A DNA stretch of 64,000 bases, from positions 186,001-250,000 of the forward strand of contig JADNRY010000025.1 of assembly GCA_015501585.1 (NCBI GenBank), in the 5' to 3' direction. Below the pieces are notes generated by a model. That model was not told the origin of the DNA and searched no databases. It was given only the letters and a program-made list of their open reading frames with translations. A program made the translations under genes and the position numbers. Origin of the DNA: Rhodocollybia butyracea. Lineage: Eukaryota; Basidiomycota; Agaricomycetes; Agaricales; Omphalotaceae. Of the stretch, positions 57,214-64,000 are shown piece by piece (positions within the stretch are counted from its first letter, which is position 1; the number at the start of each line of letters is the position of its first letter).

Positions 57214-59225
57214 GCCATCGTAGTGGCGGGGAAAGAAAGTGAAAAAAACTACTTTGAATAATCCGAATAATTATGACCTTCTATACATAATAGACACTTC
57301 TTCTTATCACGATCCGCTATCGATTATACCGTGCCTGAAGCCGATTATAGGCTCAGACACCCTTAGGAATTTAAGGTTGAACGTTTTGAACATTGAGCTC
57401 TAAGCAACTACCGATACAGTAGACAAAGTTGATTCGCGATGGACATATCCGAGCGATGTAAGCTGTAGCAGGCGTTCCCATCTTTAAGCACGATGGATTG
57501 GGTTGAAGCTTTGAAGACTGAGCGCTTGAGTGGCCAAGTAAGTATGTCAGTAAGAGACACGATTTGGATGCATATACTCAGATAAGCTTTGAGATTTGAC
57601 ATCCTGGCAGCATATAAAACCAGCCTGTTACTAGTGCGCGATCATATAACCATCACTTTTACTTGAAGGCAGAAGGATGGAACTATGTTACTCAAAGTAA
57701 CACAATAACTCTCAGTGTACCAAACCTCCCACGGAAAGTCGAACCTTGAATGCGACTCGGAGGCCATCGTATTATCGATTTATTTACATAAATGTTTACA
57801 TCCTGGTGTTTTTAGCCCCATGTAGACCTTCTGACGAGCCGCACAACCTGGAACGGTGGTACAGGGACTGACGGTTTCCTTTCTTTGCCGTTATGGGAGA
57901 CCTTGTGTGTTTGGTGTTGGAACTAAGAGACACGTTAGTACGATGTACAACTAAGCTCAGCCAGAAGTGATGAAGGCTAAATCATATTACCATACCTAAG
58001 AGACACGTTAGTACGATGTACAACTAAGCTATAGGTACAGTATGAGCATAATGGACATAGAGCATAAGTATAATAGACATACCTCAGCCAGAAGTGATGA
58101 AGGCTGAGGAAAAGAAGGGAACGTCAATACGTACAGTATAAGTAGAAATCCGTATCAGTGAAATAAAAGTTAAAACAAATGATAAGAACTCGGGTCTGAT
58201 ATCTACTCGGTATTGGAGCTGTACATACCGGCGGCCATATACCGCGGACCGAATATCCAACATTTGGGGGTGTATCTATCTATGATCACCTTGCATACTT
58301 CCAAGCCCTTTGGACCGTGATCTGGCTACTCCCGCGTCCAAAAACTAATCTATGGCCTCCTACAGTCATGATGTTCCTTGTGATACAACAAGTATATGAG
58401 AAAGCACCAATACGATACCATACTCTGTCAAAGTTACGGGCTTGAAGCTGAGCCATGCCAGGTAGCTCAGTCTCACGGCTCCAGGTTCCCATCAACAAGT
58501 ATCCGGAATGAGCGACGATGGGCGGGTGGGCCTTAACGCAAAGTGATGGTGTGTTAAACAAAGAGGGGATTCCCTTCCAGAAATAATGCAAAGGACAAAT
58601 AGCAATGAGCCTGAGGATGCAATACACCATGGAAGGGGAAAAACAGTCGGACACTTGATGGAAGCCAAGATCCCAAGGTGGTAAAAGAGATTAACAAAAG
58701 AATTCAGTAGAAAGATAGAAAAGAGTGTTGATTAATTGTTGTGAAAGGTATCAAAGAGAAAACTTGGAAGGATAGATAAGGAGAAACTTCATTTTAAACC
58801 AAGGGATGATGAGGTGGGTGGGTGAAAACGCGAGGATTTTGTGAGCCTCGAGAGCTGAATCCGAGTCTAGTAGCGCAAATGACGCGAACGACATGGCAGT
58901 GAGCATGAGAAAAGAGACGGTCACATCACTCCCGTGACCGTCGGACATAGAACAATGTATGCTGCCTATCTCCTACGTCAATAAACCTCATACTAGGCCA
59001 TACAAAGATGAATAGATCAAATACATAGATCAGACTAGCAAATATCCGGAAATTCCTAGTAAACGACAAATTACATTGTTGTCTTCCATCAGCTTCCATC
59101 TTCTCTACTTGATAGCTATCACATCTCAAATGCTACATCTCGTGTGACCGTCCCCCCCCCTTCTTTAATTGACTGTCTTCCGCATTGGTGGCGGATCACT
59201 TTCACCCACTTCATCTGGCAGAGGT
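57214..59225. other. Gene-poor stretch with short direct repeats
   Basis: No supported gene. A minus-strand ORF at 58286-58654 (containing GYLLMGTWSRETELPG) is moderately protein-like but unrecognised and isolated. The direct repeats at 57923-58105 are annotated separately. Confidence 0.4.
57923..58105. repeat. Interleaved direct repeats of 35 bp and 23 bp
   Basis: A 35-bp sequence beginning CTAAGAGACACGTTAG is repeated exactly at 57923-57957 and 57996-58030. A 23-bp sequence beginning CTCAGCCAGAAGTGAT is repeated at 57956-57978 and 58083-58105. Confidence 0.9.
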
Positions 59226-59874
59226 CTAGCTTCCTTTTGCGGTCCGCTCTCCGTCCGCATCACCATTCGCTCTATTGGCCGAAAGTTCCTCATTCGCCGC
59301 AACTTCATTACTGGCACAAAGTTCGTCAAAAACAAAGAATAATAGGGTGAGGCTTTTTGCAATGGTGGGTTGATGGAAGTCGGTAGATATGTGGTCGGTG
59401 GTAACACTGACAATTGAACCAATCACAGTTTTCTCCTCCTCTGGGGTGATGACATATCTGTAGCATTTCGTGTGGGGGGGAGCACCCAACACGCCTCCCT
59501 CGAGCTCGTAATAGAACATCTTCGCGGCGTCGAATTTTGTAGTGTCCATTGGCCCTTCATATTTTATGCGATCCGAGGAATCAAGGAACGAAGGAAGGTA
59601 CTTCTTTCCTTTCTTCCATGGAAACATGGCTGAAACGGATGCCTTGATGTTCTTCAGCGCTTGGGGTGGCATTGGTATTGGATCACCGTTTACACGGAGC
59701 GCTCGCACTGTATACGTGGTGCCAGTTTCGCGTCGCTCCTAGTTTTGGAATAGTCAATAAACCAGAATCGACGCATCATGCTCATGTATGTCTTACCAGC
59801 GCTGGCGCAGCACACGCAGGGGAAATGAGGAACGCGAGCAGGGCAAGACCCAGCGAGTGATGTGTGAAGAACAT
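59226..59874 (-). CDS. Small secreted protein, copy 2 (intact)
   Basis: ATG 59874 encodes a signal peptide (LALLAFLISPACAAPAL). A GT-AG intron of about 58 nt follows, then ERRETGTTYTVRALRVNGDP, PMPPQALKNIKASVSAMFPW, a basic patch KKGKKYLPSFLDS, KMFYYELEGGVLGAPPHTKC and IGSIVSVTTDHISTDFHQ. The end is acidic and Ala/Asn-rich, with the stop at 59226. About 195 residues. It has the same gene structure and signal peptide as 46744-47438, but the mature protein is strongly diverged, which would suit diversifying selection or relaxed constraint. Function unknown. Confidence 0.72.
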
Positions 59875-59929
59875 GGGGGAGTTAATCAGATGCTTTTGTG
59901 TGAGAGCAGTGAGGAGGAGCGTTGGAGAT

Positions 59930-59953
59930 GATGAGATGAGATGAGATGAGATA
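59930..59953. repeat. GAGAT microsatellite
   Basis: About four GAGAT units in the 5' region of the secreted-protein gene; absent from the paralogue's leader. Confidence 0.8.
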
Positions 59954-59994
59954 ACGAAACGAGTCGACTGAACCAGCAGTGGGGGAAGAGGTTA

Positions 59995-60016
59995 CTCTTT
60001 CGTTTCATTTATATCC
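59995..60016 (-). promoter_or_regulatory. TATA-like promoter element, secreted protein copy 2
   Basis: Identical over 22 bp to 47553-47574, about 125 bp upstream of ATG 59874. Confidence 0.5.
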
Positions 60017-60059
60017 TTGACGCAGGGTACATGTACATGTGGATATATGATGAATCGAC

Positions 60060-61700
60060 CCAGAAAGACTCAGGGAGCACCGAGTCAATTTACGAAACAT
60101 ATACTTACACGGCCAAACCCTCCCTTGCGGCTCGGGCTGAGAAAATCCGGTGGTCCTGAGTAGAGAAAAGACGTTACTTATACCAAGCAGGGTCTTGCAC
60201 ATGCGCAGGATAGGACCCTGGACAATAAGCCTATCCATGATCCCGGTTTGCATCATAATGCTTTCCGGTGCACTTCTCTGCACTTCCCCTGATGGCCGGG
60301 AGGTGCTGAGAGACTGTCTTGTATGTGGCCTACGTCGATGTCCACTCCGTTCCACCCACTGGCACATCTTTACTTGGCAAAATGCACTAAGGCGGCGGCA
60401 AGGGGCTGCAAGGGGTCATGCATATGGCTTGCGATAGTGTGTATCGAGGCCGGGTTTGATGGGTCTCATTCTGATCCAGGAACATGTCATAATCCGTTAC
60501 AGATGAGTCAGTTGTGACAATACATTAGAGTGCGGGCCAAGGATCGGCAGATAAGAGTCGATAATGCCATCTCATGCCATGTGCACATAACTGGGACTGC
60601 TATAGGTGTAGGTACTACACACCAAAAGTAACGCTGGCTGGGTATGGTCTCAACGCTTTATACTCAATTGAAGTACAATATACATACACAAAGAAAGGGC
60701 CCGGCCTCGCTTTGACGCAACTTTGACGCCAAATTTCCGGCACACAGGCCCTGTTAATGCACCATGCGGCACGATCGGCTTGTTGTGTGTTTTTAGAACT
60801 TTGCACACATAATTACCTACATATAATTGAACAGCCATATTGCGCAGAGTATGGCTTGTACAGCGCTGCTTTACTGCCAACTTGCTTGCTAGATATGTGG
60901 AACAGCGACAAAAAAGATTTAACTTTATTCCCTCCGAAATCAATTTTATTACCAGGCTATCCGGCATCAGGAGCCTGGAGTTGCACTATGGAGTTAATTA
61001 TCAGGTGATGTGACTCCCGTGATATCGGAATGAGACCCATCAAACGGTCCCTCAGTGTGTATCAGAGTAGTGGGGTATCATCAGATGCCCCTGATCACGG
61101 TTTATACTTGAGGTTCTTGATTAGAACAATTTTCTTCACTCTTGAGAATTCTGGTATACGAGACTAGTTCTTGAGGTTTCATACCGTCTTGCGTGCGGGG
61201 GCCTGAGACCTCCTGAGACTGGCCGGAGGAATCTTGTGAGAAAGCGAGGAAAGACAGACGAGTTTGTTTGCCCTCATTCCAATTCTGAGTGTTTCATGTT
61301 CATCCGGATTGCGTTGCACCGGTGATGGTGGTGGTGGTGGGATTGGTGCCAAGCCGCTTCACCGGCTCTCTTTTGGGTTTTGCAAATGCATTGGTGTGCC
61401 CAATAATGTAAAGGTGTTGTTGGCATCTTAGAAATTCGATGTCAGAGACGCGACAAGTCCTTCCTGGATGTCTTCAAGCTTGAGGCCTTGAGGGAGGACT
61501 CGATTGGAAAGTCTCGATTATGTCCACTAGCTACAAACACGGCAGACATCAGCACTGAAGGCGTGACTGAAAGCATGAAATCCAAGATCTAAGAGTTCAC
61601 ACTGTTCAGTCGGGGATGGATGAAGAGGAGAGTGGGGCTCCGCATAAAAGGCCCCATCAAGTGTGGGCGTGCTGCAAAATGAGGCGTTGTAAAATCTTGG
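60060..61700. repeat. Duplicated non-coding block C', interrupted by an insertion
   Basis: It aligns with 47600-48560 on both sides of the 608-bp element at 60446-61053. No supported gene. Confidence 0.65.
60446..61053. mobile_element. 608-bp non-autonomous TIR element with 10-bp target duplication
   Basis: The ends are inverted repeats of about 30 bp (25 of 30 matching; shared core GTTTGATGGGTCTCATTC). The 10-bp sequence AGTGTGTATC flanks both sides (60436-60445 and 61054-61063). The homologous block at 47.9 kb lacks the insertion. No transposase is encoded. The 9-11 bp duplication suggests a Mutator-like derivative. Confidence 0.82.
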
Positions 61701-62539
61701 GACTTCCCAAGGAGTATCCAGTACACTCGTATACTGTTCGCTATCATTCATTAAGCATCGAAATACCCACAGTACTGACTTGGGGTTCCAGGATGAAGAT
61801 TTCAAACTGTTGAAGCGGCCCACGAGAACAGATACTACCTTCATAAAAATCCACGGCTCCCACTTCCAAAGCGGCCTCCTCTCCTAAGCCCCATATAACG
61901 GATCCTTTTCCTCTTGACTCCTCTGCATTTCCCTCTGGCCCTTTCCTCGTCTGCTTCTTTCTGAGTTACTCATGCGTGCAGAGCCTCTTACCTTTCGCGT
62001 ATGTTCCTGCACGCCTGCCAGCTTTCGTTGTTTTGTATCATTGGAACCCAGCTGTGGAGCAAGATTTAATTAATGTATCTTGGTTCGACATTCGTGGTGC
62101 CGGTGAGAGTTGCTGTTCGGCGGGTGTTTCGGTCCCTAGAGATTATTATCGAACGAGGAAATGTTCGGTACTCACATGCTACTTTTCGGTAAAACCAGCG
62201 GCTTGTGGCCCTTTCTTTCTTTCTCCTCTTCCTCCCTAGCTCGTTCTTCCCATATATTAGAGGTGTGGTGTAGACTCGGACTCTGGTGAGGTATTACCGT
62301 ATGGCGTATGGTTTATGAAGAAAGGCGGTGGTGATAATATTGAGCCGTATACACTACTTTAAAAGCCTGTAAGTATAGTATATGTTCATCTGAAGCTTGA
62401 AGAAGATGGCGATTGAGTTACATCCAAAGGATTTTTAGCGCCTTTTGTCATGTGCAAACGGGCATGGCGCTTATTCACGAACGTCCTTCAAGTTCATTTC
62501 TACAGAACATACTACCTACGGGCCCCGGCTGTTCCTCAA
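61701..62539. other. Intergenic, no gene seen
   Basis: Short unsupported ORFs only. Confidence 0.45.
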
Positions 62540-63260
62540 TGGGACCGCGCGAGTTCTTCCTTCCTTCCTAGACGCAAATGGGACGCAAACAAGAAAAGAT
62601 GCTTCATCGAAGAACTGCCAACATATAGCATAGTCAAAGTTGACCTCAAACTCAAACAATAAACCATTCCTCCGAGTCTCGACAAAAAACTTGTTTTTCA
62701 GGCGCTCTCGAATGGTCGGAAGTACAGCAGAAATACACGATAGATGGTAATTTGGGATACACGTCGAGAGGTATGGCACTTGTGTTTCTTCAATTCTAAC
62801 TTGAAAATTCTAATTGAAAACGCTCATTCTCTTTCTTCGATATCTTATATAGTAAGAAGTAGAGACTTAGCATACAGTCACCAAAGCAATGATCCTTCTG
62901 ATGGCAAATTCACATATACCTTGCACGAAGCCGGAGACCATTCGATCTGCCTTTCCACCAACTACACCTCTTTGTTTTCGTCGACCCACATTCCTTGATA
63001 TCGTTGTAGGGAGTACGCGACCCGATACCGAACATGATAAGATGCGTGTCGGAGGTGGCTACGAAAGTGCGCAACTTGAACCAGAAGCTCAACGATATCC
63101 GGATGGAACAGCGGTATCAGGGAGAGGGAGGCTGATTATAGGGATTGGAGTGAAAGTATGAATTCGCGAGCGGTGTGGTATAGTGTTGTGCAGATTGCAG
63201 TGCTTATTTTGATGTGTGGATGGCAGCTGATTCAAGGATCAGACTCCAATCGAGGTAGTA
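62540..63260 (+). pseudogene. p24 family pseudogene
   Basis: It aligns with the intact p24 gene at 43743-44575. Preserved pieces are KRCFIEELPT, the intron-like tract, GKFTYTLHEAGDHSICLSTN, CQKLNDIR-like coiled-coil remains and the NSRAVWYSVVQIAVLIL membrane segment. The signal peptide is replaced by unrelated sequence, the frame is broken several times and the end is missing. Not functional. Confidence 0.85.
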
Positions 63261-63900
63261 CGATGCGGGCTTCCATGTTGTACGATGGTTGTTTATGACG
63301 AAATGAACTCAATTATTTTCGAAATGCAACGCGTCCGCGTCAACCATGAATTGAAGGCGCTTTTCAGGTCTTCTCTTTCAATTGGGAGATAATCGATCAA
63401 ATGCCAGATTTAATGGCCAGAATACGGAGGGATGGACCGTGTATCAAAAGATGTGTTTGACCTGCTGGCCGTCTTTGGACGTAGCACCCTCAGTTTGAAC
63501 GGCGAAGCTTCAAGCCGTGCTGTCAGCTTGCATAAGCACATCTTCCTGATCCAATAACTCTCCCAGTGCACCAAACCCGGCCACCGTGATCATTTCTCTG
63601 GCACCCCTAACAACGACGCTCAACTCAACACCCCCAATCTTCACACAGTTTCCATCCACGAGCCATCTAACTTGACCGCTCACACTGCTTTTTACTAGAC
63701 TGGACGCTGATACTCATGAAGATGAACGTGTTCACTGTAACAGGACTCAGTTCCCGCAAAGCCCCAAGGTTATGTAGCCAAAAAAGTAATTTCTAGGCGA
63801 AGCGGAGTCCGATTCCACCGTAACAACAACGATTTTTGATTCCATTGCAGGGTACAAGACCCTCCCTTCCCCCGGTCAGAGTCGGGGATGTAGCTACGCC
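63261..63900. repeat. Duplicated non-coding block X'
   Basis: It aligns with 44560-45300, the 3' flank of the intact p24 gene, including the CAAGCCGTGCT and CCATCTAAC stretches. Similarity fades near 63900. Confidence 0.65.
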
Positions 63901-64000
63901 ACTTCCCTGTCCCTTCTTGGCCTAAGTTTTAGAAGACATCGATGAAGCTTTGAATAAAATGAGACGTGAAGTGGACATGAGCACGTAGGGACGTTACCGA

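Noticed and set aside
58286..58654. 122-codon minus-strand ORF
   Set aside because: Partly protein-like but isolated, with no start context, partner exon or recognised motif.
1..64000. CRISPR arrays, rRNA and tRNA genes
   Set aside because: None seen on either strand by reading. The direct repeats found lack regular spacing or spacers.

Overview
The window looks like nuclear DNA of a filamentous basidiomycete, most likely an Agaricomycete. Genes are dense, lie on both strands and are broken by many introns of about 45-60 nt. The best protein matches I recognise (PIL1-type eisosome protein, LRG1-type LIM/RhoGAP, SLC35F and Dal5-type transporters, class II fumarase, U2AF large subunit, p24 cargo receptor, expanded TKL-like kinases, RBR ligase, DUF7330-like protein) all fit that group. 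All assignments come from reading the sequence; no database search was possible.

Layout. Bases 1-7370 hold a tandem duplication: a UPF0014 (FetB/STAR2-like) membrane protein followed by a small zinc-finger gene. Copy 1 of the UPF0014 gene reads cleanly and copy 2 is broken. Bases 7400-9450 are gene-poor and hold two small inverted-repeat elements. Bases 9464-18728 hold a bZIP factor (frameshifted near its start) divergent from an intact fumarase, a small membrane-anchored protein, a basidiomycete-type hypothetical gene, an aminoglycoside-phosphotransferase-like kinase and an MFS anion transporter. The MFS gene lies between a truncated copy of the U2AF 3' end (16545-16890) and the full U2AF gene (19197-21550). 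Bases 22215-25449 hold an RBR ubiquitin ligase and a PIL1-like protein that run in one reading frame, separated only by two in-frame stop codons. Then come an SLC35F transporter (27169-28915) and a large LIM-LIM-LIM-RhoGAP gene (29753-34162).

Bases 34.6-43.7 kb are a second tandem duplication, about 4.7 kb per unit. Each unit carries a TKL-like protein kinase with a C-terminal R3H-like domain. Bases 43.7-48.6 kb and 59.1-63.9 kb are a third, permuted duplication: a p24 gene, a small secreted-protein gene and non-coding flanks, in a different order in the two places. The second p24 copy is dead, and its block was hit by a 608-bp element with terminal inverted repeats and a 10-bp target duplication.

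The most interesting object is a 5.48-kb DNA transposon at 48789-54272. It has 63-bp perfect terminal inverted repeats inside longer degenerate ones. It encodes an integrase-like DDE transposase (one premature stop) and, 53 bp downstream on the same strand, an apparently intact alpha-kinase with an N-terminal zinc-binding region. A protein-kinase cargo gene inside a cut-and-paste element is unusual and is my main candidate for an undescribed system. Downstream lie an intact DUF7330-like gene, a decayed CFD1/NUBP2-like gene and an unrecognised gene.

Many otherwise good genes carry apparent single-base deletions. These may be genuine decay or residual assembly errors, and the raw reads would decide.
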